Shown here: positions 11,918-21,659 of the stretch, piece by piece
How positions within the stretch are numbered: position 1 is the first letter of the stretch
Layout of the letters: every line of letters starts with the position of its first letter
NCBI GenBank assembly: GCA_030704615.1
Contig: CM060732.1
Location: 29,121,053 to 29,185,052 of the forward strand
DNA length: 64,000 nt
Direction: 5' to 3'
Origin: Takakia lepidozioides
Taxonomy: Eukaryota > Streptophyta > Takakiopsida > Takakiales > Takakiaceae
Notes under the pieces: generated by a model
Told to the model about the DNA's origin: nothing
Seen by the model: only the letters and a program-made list of their open reading frames with translations
The model's database searches: none
Translations under genes and position numbers: made by a program

Positions 11918-14900
11918 AAACTTTCTTCCAATAGGTAATGCCTGAATTTCTTCACTGCATAGATCATTGCCAATGCTTCTCTTTCCGTTGTGCTATAGTT
12001 CCTCTCAGCACTGTTCATCAACCGGCTAGCATAGTACACAGGTGAATCTATATTCCCTGTAACATTCTGGGCTAACACCGCTCCCAATGCTTCTCCTGAT
12101 GCATCGCAGTGAACATGAAATACTACATGCCAGTGAGGGTTAATCAGCACAGGTGTAGTTGTTACTGACAGTGTAAGTTCCTCAAACGCCTGTTGACATT
12201 CAGCTGTCCATGCAAACACTGCATCTTTCTTCAGAAGCTTGCTCAATGGTGCTGCTATTTGTGCATACCTTTTGACAAATCTTCTGTAATAACTGGTTTG
12301 CCCAAGGAATCTCCTTAAACTCTTAACATTCACTGGTGGTGGAGAGACTTTAATGGACTCTGTCTTCCTGGGATCCACAAGAAGTCCCTTCTTACACACT
12401 ATGTGTCCCAGAAGCACCCCTGAGTTCACACAGAAAGTACACTTCTCTGGATTCAAGCCCAGACCTCTCATCCTGCATCTGGCCAGGCATAACTCCAATT
12501 TATGCAAGTGCTCATTCTTAGAGCTGTACACACTGAAATCATCCAAAAACACCTGCATGAAATCATCCAGATACTCTTGAAAAGATTCACTTATCACTCT
12601 CTGAAAGGTCGCTGGTGCATTACAAAGTCCAAAGGGCATGACTTTGTATGCATAAGCCCCCCAGTCTGTGATGAAAGCTGTTTTCCCTTGGTCTTCTTCT
12701 GCCACTTGCACTTGATTATAACCACTGAAGCCATCCATGAATGAGTACATCTCATGGCCTGCCACAGTGTCTAATACTGCTTCTGTGAATGGCAAAGGGA
12801 AAGGATCTTTCTTCGTACAAGCATTCAGCTTCTTATAGTTCACACATACTCTTAGTTTGCCATTCTTCTTGGGAACTATAACAATGGGTGACAACCAAGT
12901 TGTATACTCTATTGGGTATATAAACTTAGCCTCAGCCAACTTCTTTATCTCTTCTCCAACCTTCTGTGCGTAGTTGGGATTCATTCTATACCTCGCCTGC
13001 TTGATTGGCACTGACCCTGGTTCCAGTTCAATTTTATGCTGACAGACTTCAGGTGGTATCCCTTTTAGATCCTCATAGCTCCAAGCAAATACATCTCTGT
13101 ATTTGATGAACAAGCTTTTAGCTTCTTCGAAGAATTCCGGCTCCAAATCAGCTCCTACTTTCACCATCCTTGGTTCCTCCGGAGTTCCCACATTTACTTC
13201 TCTCACCTGCTCATCAGCTGTGATTGTCCAACCAGTCACCACTTCATCCTGTAAGCTCACAGTGGCTGGTTCTTCTAGGATTTCTATTTCTCCTTCTCTT
13301 TCTTCATAGAAATGTGATGGGTAAATGCTGGTTTCTTCTTCCGTTGGTGTTGCTGTCACTACACCACAGCAGATACCTCTCAAACAACTTAGGCTTTCCA
13401 GCCGCATCTCTGCAACTTGCTCCCACTCTGGGTGTGCAGCAAATAGGGTAGCTTCCTGCTCCTCATCCAGTCCTCCCCTCCAGTCATACTCTCTGACTCC
13501 TCGAGGTCTTCTTGTAGCAGGTAATCTACTAGATTTCTTTGTGGTAATTTGTATCTCGTGCATCCCATTATGCACAGTTAGTAACTGAGAATTCCAGTCA
13601 TGGAATACCCTGGCCTGTTTCAGCCACGGACGTCCCAATAATAAGGAATAAGCCTCCATGACTTCATCCATTTTTAATACAGTTACTGTGATCAGAAAGA
13701 TCATTTTCTGTATCTGTATCTTAACTCCTCTTATTAATCCCAATGGCTGTACACTTCTTTGATCTGCCATTGTTACTGTAAATGGGGCTGGTTTCATGTT
13801 ACTTAGACCAAGCTTCTTCCTTAATTGGTCTGTCATGATATTTACTCCAGAACCACCATCTATCAGTACATCAGTTAGTTCTGTGCTTCCAATTCTCAAT
13901 TGGATTACTGGCATAGAATCATCAAAGTCCATGACTGGTTCTCGCCCTTCCGGCTTCACATTATAACTGGTCACCTTGCTGTTCAGGTCTGTGTTTCCTG
14001 TTTCTTGGGCAATTCGATTGATTGCCTGATACAGCCTGTGCCTACAATAAGGTGCCACAGCTAATAGCTGTCCAATGGTAATTTCTGCTTTGGTCTGACA
14101 TATTACTTCAGCCAAAGTCTCTTCATTACTTTGCATGTCTGCATCTTCTTTTCTCCTTTCTTCCTCACTCTCCTCTTTTTCTCCATCCGAATCAGAGGAA
14201 TCTGCCACAGGAATATCAGTACTCTTTTGCATTTCCCTTATAGTATCTGCCACTTCCTTGTGCAGTTCCTTCTCATCCTTCCAAGTCTCTTCATCTTCAG
14301 GCATATCATTGCCACTTCCAGTCTCATCTTCTTCCTCTTCTACTGGAGGTATTAGTTTAGCTTTACTTCTTGTTACTATCATTGTACTTACTTCTGGTAC
14401 AACACATGGCCTAACCATGTGAGCTGCCACCACTGGGCCCTCATTCACAGGAGCTCTCATCTCATTCTGGTGTCTTATCCAGAATGAACAGGCTGCCTTG
14501 CGATGTCCTGGCTGATTACAATAGTAACATAGCTCTTCACCATTGGGTCCTCGCCCTTGGTCTGGTCTTGGATTATTTCTATAATCCTGATTCCCGGGCT
14601 GGTAATTCCCCCTCGGATTACCCTGATAGTTGCCTCTGGAATTTCCTTGGTAATTCCCTCTTGAATTACCTCTTCCTTCCATGCCATTGTTATAACCACC
14701 AGACCTACCATAGTGGTCCTGATCATTGCTTCTTCTTGGCTGGGGTTGCACCTGATGCACCCTCACTTGCCTAGGTTCTCTGGCAGCTGTCCTTCTGTTG
14801 TAGTAACAATTCTCAGTAGAATGGTTATCCATTTTACAGATAGTACAATGTTTCTCCTTCATGTGGCATTCTGTAGTGGTATGGCCTTCATTCTGGCACT

Positions 14901-15768
14901 TTGCACACCATACACCCTTCCTCCAATGTGTTGCAGCCTCTGTGGCATACTTCTTCAAGATTTCTTCCAATCTTTTCTCATAGTTATCCCTCTTCAACTT
15001 TTCCTTTCTCTTACTCTTTCTTTTTAGTTCTTGCTCTTCTTCTTCATCTGACTCATCTTCAGAGTCCTCATCTTCCTTTTTCTCTCTCCTGAGCATTCCC
15101 AATTGCTCAATTCTGTTCGCAGTTTCAAATGCCTCCTCCACTGTATTATGGGGTAACATATCCACTTTCTTCTGCAACTCTGGTCTTAGTCCACTCACAA
15201 ACCAAGTCTTCTGTAAACCGGGTGCTGGTACTGCAGCCAGCTTTTTCATCATCAATTCCATCTTCTCCATATACTCTTCAACAGTTTCATGCTTCTTCTG
15301 CTTCAGCTGTTGTAAACTTCCATACACTTCATCCTCAGTTTTACTTGTCCTGAACCTATTTCGAAATGCTGTATTCAAGCCATTCCAGGTTAGGAAATGA
15401 TTATCAGGGAATCTTGCATACCATTCACTTGCTTTCTTGATAAGTGAACAAGGAAACAGTCTCATCTTGGCATCATCGCCATTCTCATTGTTCACTATAC
15501 ACATGTGCTCAAATTGGCTAATGTGTACATCGGGATCCCCTTTTCCTGAATATATTGGAAAGGGTGGTTTTGCCCGTGTTGGTTGTAACGCCATCTGTGG
15601 CCCTACCTTCTGCCCACTGACAGGTGCTGGCACCCTTGCTGGTGCTGGTCCTTCTGGACCTGTTGTTTTTGTGGTGGATCTTCCACCAAGTGGTGGCCCT
15701 TGAGCACTCCCTGCTTCTGGCCCCACGATATTCACAGTATTCCCAGCTTCAGTTGCACTACTTCCCAC
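11890..15768 (-). CDS. gag-protease-RT-RNase H ORF of the large gypsy element
   Basis: A single 1292-codon frame. Residues ~60-260 are a retrotransposon gag domain (FPIYSGKGDPDVHISQFE, WNGLNTAFRNRF). A Glu/Lys-rich hinge follows. Three CCHC knuckles (CAKCQNEGHTTTEC, CTICKMDNHSTENC, CYYCNQPGHRKAAC) lie at about 290-420, with an Arg/Gly/Asn-rich patch before the last one. The aspartic protease centre is VLIDGGSGVNIM. Reverse transcriptase has VPKKNGKLRVCVNYKKLN, the PFGLCNAPATFQ block and the catalytic pair in VFLDDFSVYS. RNase H starts at HVHCDASGEALGAVLAQ and is cut by a frameshift. The true gag start is probably the upstream frame at 16424. Products would form the virus-like particle and copy element RNA. 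Confidence 0.9.
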   Translation of the reverse strand: MGSSATEAGNTVNIVGPEAGSAQGPPLGGRSTTKTTGPEGPAPARVPAPVSGQKVGPQMALQPTRAKPPFPIYSGKGDPDVHISQFEHMCIVNNENGDDAKMRLFPCSLIKKASEWYARFPDNHFLTWNGLNTAFRNRFRTSKTEDEVYGSLQQLKQKKHETVEEYMEKMELMMKKLAAVPAPGLQKTWFVSGLRPELQKKVDMLPHNTVEEAFETANRIEQLGMLRREKKEDEDSEDESDEEEEQELKRKSKRKEKLKRDNYEKRLEEILKKYATEAATHWRKGVWCAKCQNEGHTTTECHMKEKHCTICKMDNHSTENCYYNRRTAAREPRQVRVHQVQPQPRRSNDQDHYGRSGGYNNGMEGRGNSRGNYQGNSRGNYQGNPRGNYQPGNQDYRNNPRPDQGRGPNGEELCYYCNQPGHRKAACSFWIRHQNEMRAPVNEGPVVAAHMVRPCVVPEVSTMIVTRSKAKLIPPVEEEEDETGSGNDMPEDEETWKDEKELHKEVADTIREMQKSTDIPVADSSDSDGEKEESEEERRKEDADMQSNEETLAEVICQTKAEITIGQLLAVAPYCRHRLYQAINRIAQETGNTDLNSKVTSYNVKPEGREPVMDFDDSMPVIQLRIGSTELTDVLIDGGSGVNIMTDQLRKKLGLSNMKPAPFTVTMADQRSVQPLGLIRGVKIQIQKMIFLITVTVLKMDEVMEAYSLLLGRPWLKQARVFHDWNSQLLTVHNGMHEIQITTKKSSRLPATRRPRGVREYDWRGGLDEEQEATLFAAHPEWEQVAEMRLESLSCLRGICCGVVTATPTEEETSIYPSHFYEEREGEIEILEEPATVSLQDEVVTGWTITADEQVREVNVGTPEEPRMVKVGADLEPEFFEEAKSLFIKYRDVFAWSYEDLKGIPPEVCQHKIELEPGSVPIKQARYRMNPNYAQKVGEEIKKLAEAKFIYPIEYTTWLSPIVIVPKKNGKLRVCVNYKKLNACTKKDPFPLPFTEAVLDTVAGHEMYSFMDGFSGYNQVQVAEEDQGKTAFITDWGAYAYKVMPFGLCNAPATFQRVISESFQEYLDDFMQVFLDDFSVYSSKNEHLHKLELCLARCRMRGLGLNPEKCTFCVNSGVLLGHIVCKKGLLVDPRKTESIKVSPPPVNVKSLRRFLGQTSYYRRFVKRYAQIAAPLSKLLKKDAVFAWTAECQQAFEELTLSVTTTPVLINPHWHVVFHVHCDASGEALGAVLAQNVTGNIDSPVYYASRLMNSAERNYSTTEREALAMIYAVKKFRHYLLEESLCFMWITRL

Positions 15769-16424
15769 ACTCCCTGTCCCCCAGAGCCAGATCCAGGCAG
15801 CCCGCCTGATCCCCCTGAGCCGACACCTTCGTTGGCCTGTGATCCAAGTGCTCCACTTGATCCAGGTCCAACGGGTTGGGATGTCCTGGTTGTAGTCTCA
15901 ACCTCAGCTGTTGGGTCTACTTCTTCATATTCTTCCTCTTCCAATTTCTTCTCTCTGTTTTCATCATTCAAGTTCTGCCCTTGGGTTTCTTCTTCACTCA
16001 TGTAACTCAACTGTAATGGTGTTGGAGAGTCTGAACTCTCCGTTGGCTCTGCCACATCCTCATCTCCTTCTTCATCTTCTGCTTCAGAAACTGGAGTTCC
16101 TGCTTTTGGTGTTCCATGCCAACTTTTATCAAAGATTTCTGTCAAATCTTTTATCCAAGGATGTACCTCAGATCTTTCACCTCTTGATTGATCTTCTTCC
16201 TGTACCAATTCCCTTAATCTTTCTTGCAAAGAAACAGAAGGAGTGGCATCCAACTCTAGTTCTTCCGGTATAGGTGATGCACTTTTTGATCTTGATGGTG
16301 TGAGAGGTCCAGATGATTCCCCTATGTCTATTCCTCTCTCCCAAAGATATGGATAATTAGCTTTCAGATAGCTTTCCCTTTTTAATGAATATCTTTGTCG
16401 TCTAGCTTCTCTTTCATCACTCAT
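15732..16424 (-). CDS. gag N-terminal extension, acidic and disordered
   Basis: This 230-codon frame begins MSDEREARRQRYSLKRE and is rich in Glu, Ser, Pro and Thr, with a Gly/Ser end (GSGGSGGLPGSGSGG). It overlaps the main gag frame by 37 bp in another frame. After the Gly/Ser run, the other frame continues naturally as TGSVGSSATEAGNTVN. So one gag protein is probably split by a one-base change in or near a run of five G (minus strand, about 15780). A programmed frameshift is the alternative. Confidence 0.65.
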   Translation of the reverse strand: MSDEREARRQRYSLKRESYLKANYPYLWERGIDIGESSGPLTPSRSKSASPIPEELELDATPSVSLQERLRELVQEEDQSRGERSEVHPWIKDLTEIFDKSWHGTPKAGTPVSEAEDEEGDEDVAEPTESSDSPTPLQLSYMSEEETQGQNLNDENREKKLEEEEYEEVDPTAEVETTTRTSQPVGPGSSGALGSQANEGVGSGGSGGLPGSGSGGQGVWEVVQLKLGIL

Positions 16425-16446
16425 GTCCCATGTCTTTCATTTCTTT

Positions 16447-17142
16447 TTAATGTGGCAATAACCAAAACTCTCTTCTGTAATATCTCTCGTATATGCCTGG
16501 ATTTCTTTCAAGCTTCAATGCACCCTTGGCTATACTTGAAGTCTCCGTTACCATATAACCATATGGCAAACAAGTCTGAAAAGCTGTTCTTGGTGTGAGT
16601 TTGATCCACAAAATATCCTTTGGAATCCAATTCTTTACCAGTACAAGCTCTTCATGCATATGAGTATAAACATTCACCTTTCTTTCTTCCCAGCCTTCAA
16701 ACTCTACTCGTTTAATGGATAGCAATGCTATCACATAAACCAATGTTGGTAACCAACGTGCTCTTCCTCTACAGGCTACTTGATAAATCTTTATCACTCC
16801 TTTCTCCAGACCCCATTCTGGATCAGCATCATGCACTCGTTTAAGAATATTTTCTTTACATCCGTCTGGCAATTCCAAGAACCTTTGAAAGAACTGTTTG
16901 GACAATCTTTCTTCCTTCGTTTCACAGGGAATTTGATTCACTTCAAATTCTTTAATGGTCCAACCACCATGATCCCACCAGATGCCTGTCACATCTGGTT
17001 GTTCATGTCCCAGTTCCCCAGTATGGTCGCCAAATGTCGCGCGGCTTTTACTCACCCATCCCTTCGCTATCCGAGGCGGAAACTCCAAGATAGAAGAGTT
17101 GGAAATCTCTAAGTACTCAGCCCGCGCAGAACAATCAGTCAT
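16447..17142 (-). CDS. ORF upstream of gag, unknown function
   Basis: An intact 231-codon frame sits between the 5' LTR and gag, on the same strand, with a stop 23 bp before the gag start. It has a basic, Trp-rich globular look (WWDHGGWTIKEFEVN, RARWLPTLVYVIALL). I recognise no domain. Additional ORFs upstream of gag are known in some Tat-branch elements such as Ogre; homology to those is not shown here. It is the only intact frame of the element besides the gag-RT ORF. Confidence 0.6.
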   Translation of the reverse strand: MTDCSARAEYLEISNSSILEFPPRIAKGWVSKSRATFGDHTGELGHEQPDVTGIWWDHGGWTIKEFEVNQIPCETKEERLSKQFFQRFLELPDGCKENILKRVHDADPEWGLEKGVIKIYQVACRGRARWLPTLVYVIALLSIKRVEFEGWEERKVNVYTHMHEELVLVKNWIPKDILWIKLTPRTAFQTCLPYGYMVTETSSIAKGALKLERNPGIYERYYRREFWLLPH

Positions 17143-17345
17143 GACCTACAGCTAGTGTATCATGGGGGTGTTTCCTATTTGTTTCCCTTTTCGCATTCAT
17201 CTTAGCTACCTTACCATTGATAATTACGTATTAGTTTCCTTCACTCCTCCATTCAATCCACAGCTTCACTCAGATCTCTCTACACAGTGTGATTGTATCG
17301 TATAAATATCAGATTATGATTTATCAGGTATCAGGCCGAAGCCAT
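17143..17345 (-). other. putative primer-binding/leader region
   Basis: About 200 bp between the ORF upstream of gag and the tentative LTR edge. On the minus strand a TGGCTTCGGCC stretch next to the edge could be a primer-binding site, but I cannot match it to a tRNA 3' end with confidence. It is not the usual initiator-Met site. Confidence 0.25.
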
Positions 17346-18043
17346 TGTATCTCTATTCTCCTCTACATTATCCCTACGGCTTTGCATCTAACAAGCATCT
17401 ACTAATCCTCCTTCATCGTGCTCTCCGATCTCCGCTTCCGCCTGACTCCCAAGTCCTCCCCGAATAATGATCTCATCATAATCCCCGTTCTTCCCTTTAT
17501 CCTCCTATCCGCGGTTCTAACCGTTTCCCTCTCTAACCGTCGTATGTGAACTAACATGTTCCCTTCTCTGGTGTTGTTCCCCACAGTCGTTCCCTGTCCT
17601 ACTCTTCGTTCCCTATTATCGTGACAGCTGTGTCAAGCGGTGACTGGCTGTGTTTGGCTGTGTCGGGCTGTGACTGGCTGTGTGGCTATGCCGGGCTGTG
17701 ACTGGCTGTGTGGGCTGTGTCTGCTGTGACGACTGTGACGGGCTGTGTGGGCTGTGTGGGCTGTGACGACTGTGACGGGCTGTGTTGGCTGTGACGGCTG
17801 TGTGGGCTGTGTGGGCTGTGACGGCTGTGTCGGGCTGTGTGGGCTGTGTGGGCTGTGTGGGCTGTGTCGGCTGTGTGGGCTGTGACGGCTGTGACGGGCT
17901 GTGTGGGCTGTGTGGGTTGTGTAACCCCCTTCTACAGTGCTCTGCTGTCACCCCTAAGGTTCCTGTTTGTCTCAGTCTGTGCAAAATTAAGGGTACCCTA
18001 CAGATCCCGTATAAGTGTCTAAGTCCCCTACAGTCCTCTAACA
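17346..18043 (-). repeat. 5' LTR of the large gypsy element
   Basis: The outer edge is clear: on the minus strand the LTR starts TGTTAGAGG at 18043, the counterpart of TGTTTAGAGG at 5910. Similarity to the left LTR holds from 17394 rightward, where the left copy runs into the gap. The inner edge is not provable. I place it tentatively at a TG at 17346, which follows CCAT on the plus strand as expected next to a primer site. GGCTGTG units fill 17630-17925. Confidence 0.75.
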
Positions 18044-18114
18044 ACCACTGCCAAAGGCGAACGGTCATCGTATCTCAAACCCTGAGACTGCCTCCCCGTG
18101 TCCAAGATGCTATT

Positions 18115-19500
18115 TTTTGACTTCACAATAGGCCACAAATGGCCAGTATGCCATGCTCAAAATACCCCTAATTGGAAGCCCCAAACAGTGTGCTTCAAAG
18201 CACACTGTTTGTGGCCCCCTCTGTGCCTGTTATTTGATTTCAAAATGGGCCATGTTTGATGTCTAAATGTGTCACACAGGGCCAGTGTGCCAAGTTCAAA
18301 ACACCCATAGTTGGAAGCACCAAACAGTGTGCGGCAACGCACACTGTTTGGGCCCCGCTTTCCGGTTGTTTTTTTATTTCAAAATGGGCCACAAAAGGCC
18401 AGTATGCCATGCTCAAAATACCCCTAATTGGAAGCCCCAAACAGTATGCGGCAACGCACACTGTTTGGGCCCTCATTTCCAGTTGTTTTTTTATCTCAAA
18501 ATGGGCCACAAAGGGCCAGTATGCCATGCTCAAAATACCCCTAATTGGAAGCCCCAAACAGTGTGCTTCAAAGCACACTGTTTGTGGCCCCCTCTGTGCC
18601 TGTTATTTGATTTCAAAATGGGCCATGTTTGATGTCTAAATGTGTCACACAGGGCCAGTGTGCCAAGTTCAAAACACCCATAGTTGGAAGCACCAAACAG
18701 TGTGCGGCAACGCACACTGTTTGGGCCCTCATTTCCAGTTGTTTTTTTATCTCAAAATGGGCCACAAAGGGCCAGTATGCCATGCTCAAAATACCCCTAA
18801 TTGGAAGCCCAAAACAGTGTGCATCAAAGCACACTGTTTGAGGCCCCCTCTGTGCCTATTTTTTGATTTCAAAATGGGTCATGTTTGATGTCTAAATGTG
18901 CCACACAGGGCTAGTGAGCCAAGTTCAAAACACCCATAGTTGGAAGCACCAAACAGTGTGCGGCAACTGTTTGGGCCCCCATTTCCGGTTGTTTTTTTAT
19001 TTCAAAATGGGCCACAAAGGGCCAGTATGCCATGCTCAAAATACCCCTAATTGGAAACCCCAAACAGTGTGCTTCAAAGCACACTGTTTGTGGCCCCCTC
19101 TATGCCTGTTTTTTGATTTCAAAATGGGCCATACTTGATGTCTAAATGTGCCACACATGGCCAGTGTGCCAAGTTCAAAACACCCGTAGTTGGAAGCTTC
19201 AAACAGTGTGCGGCAACGCACACTATTTTGGCCCCCTTTGCGGTTGTTTTTTGACTTCAAAATGGGCCACAAATGGCCAGTATGCCATGCTCAAAATACG
19301 CCTAATTGGAAGCCCCAAACAGTGTGCTTCAAAGCACACTGTTTGAGGCCCCCTCTGTGCCTGTTTTTTTATTTCAAAATGGGCCATGTTTGATGTCTAA
19401 ATGTGCCACACAAGGCCAGTGTGCCAGGTTCAAAACACCCGTAGTTGGAAGCACCAAACAGTGTGCGGCAACGCACACTATTTGTGACCCCCCTTTCCGG
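18115..19500. repeat. hairpin satellite, alternating ~139/117-bp units
   Basis: Eleven units each carry a perfect or near-perfect inverted repeat: AAACAGTGTGC and GCACACTGTTT around a 5-6 base loop (TTCAA or GGCAAC). The hairpins start near 18183, 18322, 18439, 18556, 18695, 18812, 18951, 19062, 19201, 19318 and 19456. Spacing is mostly 139 or 117, so two related unit types alternate. The unit at 18951 lost half the hairpin. Shared flanks are TCAAAATGGGCCA and GGCCAGT(A/G)TGCCA. The array starts about 70 bp after the LTR edge. Confidence 0.95.
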
Positions 19501-19529
19501 TTTTTTGTTTGTAAATCTGCATTCTTGTT

Positions 19530-20613
19530 CCTCTTCTTGGTCGTTCTCGGATGGAGTTGCATAAGTTGCTCAAATGAATATGTAGGTGCCTGGTTTTCAA
19601 GCTTTTTAGATCCTTCTGGATGTCCTGTGCGCAGACACGTTTGTTTGAAGCTGTTTGTCTCGTCCGAGTGCATCCACCTACGACTCCAGCCGTCATTAGG
19701 GAGTTTGCCATCACTTATGGGGGCAAGTTCATATACGAGAGGACAGATCCTCCCACGGATGACATGCACCACAACTACGTGGACAACAACGTCTACTTGC
19801 GAAGGGGGAATGGGGTTCCTTGGATAGGGGCCAGGGAGAGGAGCCCGGCTTTCATTCAAACGATTGTGTCCAGAGTGTTGCACCTACACCGACGCCAGAG
19901 TTTTGGATTTGTCAATGGGCACAGGTTCGTCTCTTCAACATTCACATTTGATCGGGTTTGTTTGAGCTTGCACTTTCAGCGCTTCTCATTGTTCCAAATG
20001 AGTCTTCAATGTCTATTTCTTTCCTTCTATTCCATTGCTGGTGCTTCGTACCACGCTTGCAAGGCCACTGCGCGACATCTCTTCGGGATTGAAGGGGATG
20101 CCGAAATTTACAAGAACCTCCTGATAGGTTTGGGTGGACAAACTTTTCAAGTGCTTCCAAAGCCGCTTCTCAGTGATATTGATACAGGGGAGACGTCCGA
20201 CAAGGAGCTGGACTCCGACTTTGCCTGTGAGTAAGTTCAACCTGTGGATGCTTGCATTCTTGTTTCACTGGAATCACTGTTCTTAAAGTAGGGTGCACAT
20301 GGGAGACATCCTCTTCGTTGGATTTGTGCATTGCATCATTGTTTTAAAATGGATTTTTGTCGACTTGTGCAGGAGTCTGTGTGCTTCCACTGACCCTCCA
20401 GGGCTATCACCACTTCTTGGACTTCTTTCAAGTCCTCCTCAGTCTTACATGCTACCTGTCTATGTGGAGGCACTCACAACAAGCATGTTCGTTCATGACA
20501 TTCGCAGTCCAACCATTGACGGTCGTGGTAGAAGACGTGGTGTTGGGGCCGGAATCTTTGTGGATGACATAGCAGAGGAGGTCAATTCTGATTCTGATGA
20601 CTTTGACACTTGA
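19530..20613 (+). pseudogene. partial spliced gene of unknown function
   Basis: I do not recognise the product. A plus-strand coding-like part (19640-19920) reads through FAITYGGKFIYERTDPP and PWIGARERSPAFIQTIVSR. After a likely intron it resumes at ~20040 (ASYHACKATARHLFGIEGDA) and runs to a GTGAGT donor near 20230. The next exon starts after a TTGTGCAG acceptor near 20371 and ends in an acidic tail (EEVNSDSDDFDT) with a stop at 20613. The exon phases I can follow are compatible, but no start is visible and the 5' part runs into the satellite. It may be a truncated gene or part of a transposable element. Confidence 0.4.
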
Positions 20614-20940
20614 TATCAAGTTTTCTTTTACTTTTATTCGGGGCCAATTTTGAGATGGGATGGTGGTGTGTCCTTGTTAACCTGTTTGCAATGTGTGCGT
20701 GGGATGCAAATTCCTGGGAACAAACTATCGTTGGAGATGGGGGTTGCATGGATTGCCTGTATTGTTCTTTCAATCTCTTTAGTGTTTTCCGGAGCTCACA
20801 GTCTTGCAAAAACAAACAAACGTCTTTGGTTTGGGCAGTGCATTCTCGCATCATTTGCTCGTTGGTCTCCAAACCATTCCAGCCAGAAGAATGCTTGGTA
20901 AATCCACCACATTAAAGTCCACGTGATCAAAGATTGTTCA
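20614..20940. other. no supported gene
   Basis: Short unrelated frames only. The start may be the 3' untranslated region of the preceding gene fragment. Confidence 0.4.
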
Positions 20941-20949
20941 GGCATTCTT

Positions 20950-21180
20950 CTACTGAGCATCCATGATGCTCCCGCACATACCATACATGTTGGCAAGGGT
21001 GGTAAGTAAGAAAACATTTCTCAGGGATCCGCTTTGAATGATGTGAGTGTGCACCTGCTCACGACGTAGCCACATTCCAATGCAAGGGCTTGGTATGTTA
21101 ATAACGTCTAAATAGATGCAATGGATAGAAAGGATGGATACAATGGATGTAACACATCCAGTCTGCATTCCCTGGAAATG
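20950..21180 (-). pseudogene. PPR gene fragment
   Basis: The minus-strand frame has the PLS-class pentatricopeptide pattern QVHTHIIQSG followed by NVFLLTTLANMYGMCGSIM, about one and a half repeats, then breaks. PPR proteins bind organellar RNA in plants. This piece has no start and no full repeat array. It is in the opposite orientation to the PPR pieces at 21325 and 22380. Confidence 0.7.
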
Positions 21181-21324
21181 GCTGATCAACTCGCGGTAAT
21201 AGGTGACACCCGCGGAAATAGGCCTTGTATGCATGCTGACGTGGCGTGAGCCTGTGCTGGGCTCACGAGCTCCTGGGTTCACAGGCTCACGCCTCCGGGC
21301 TCACGGAATAGCACCCCTCGATGC

Positions 21325-21640
21325 TTTGTGAGGCAGGCAGACTTAAAGAGGCTCTACTGACTTTAAGCCAAGGAGGCATTTCAGCAGATTCAGATACGTA
21401 TGTCTGTCTCTTACATAAGTGCATCAAGATGAAAGGCCTTGAAGCTAGAAAGCAGGTACACACTCTCATTATCCAAAGTGCACGCCAAATATTTTCCTAC
21501 TCAACACCCTTGTCAACATGTATGTTATGTGCGGGAGCATCATGGATGCTCACCAAGTGATCAACAGAATGCCTCAACGATCTTTCATCACGTGGAACAC
21601 GATGCTTGCAGGGTGTGCACAATAGGGGCGTGGTATGGAG
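21325..21640 (+). pseudogene. PPR gene fragment
   Basis: Plus-strand frame reading CEAGRLKEALLTLSQGGI, SDTYVCLLHKCIKMKGLEA and RKQVHTLIIQS, the usual start of a plant PLS-class PPR array. It then shifts frame inside the next repeat (the NVFLxNTLxNMY part is split at ~21480) and continues as HQVINRMPQRSFITWNTML in another frame to ~21610. Probably a decayed copy. Confidence 0.75.
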
Positions 21641-21659
21641 GCCTTGGAGAATGTGGTGA

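Larger units (their letters stand above)
5259..18043 (-). mobile_element. large Ty3/gypsy LTR retrotransposon, Athila/Tat-like
   Basis: Read on the minus strand the order is: 5' LTR (18043-~17346), an unknown ORF, gag, protease, reverse transcriptase, RNase H, integrase, a GGCTGTG-rich repeat block, a long extra coding region, polypurine tract and 3' LTR (5910 to the gap). Visible length is 12.8 kb. The protease centre LIDGGSGVNIM and the RT block MDGFSGYNQ...VMPFGLCNAPATFQR resemble the plant Athila/Tat branch rather than chromoviruses, and no chromodomain follows the integrase. The LTRs differ by several small indels and substitutions, and pol has at least three frameshifts, so this copy is old and inactive. 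The target duplication cannot be checked because the left flank is in the gap. Confidence 0.9.

Noticed and set aside
12353-16273. Many plus-strand frames of 60-120 codons across the gypsy region
   Set aside because: They are antisense shadows of gag-pol on the minus strand, with Leu/Ser/Phe-rich composition typical of such shadows.
17310-17345. GTATCAGGCC as an initiator-Met primer-binding site of the large gypsy element
   Set aside because: It is on the wrong strand for this element and differs from TGGTATCAGAGC at the key 3' positions, so I left the primer tRNA open.
18240-19393. Cys/His-rich frames (MCHTGPVCQVQNT...) resembling zinc-finger repeats
   Set aside because: They come from the hairpin satellite unit, occur on both strands, and break at each unit of different length.
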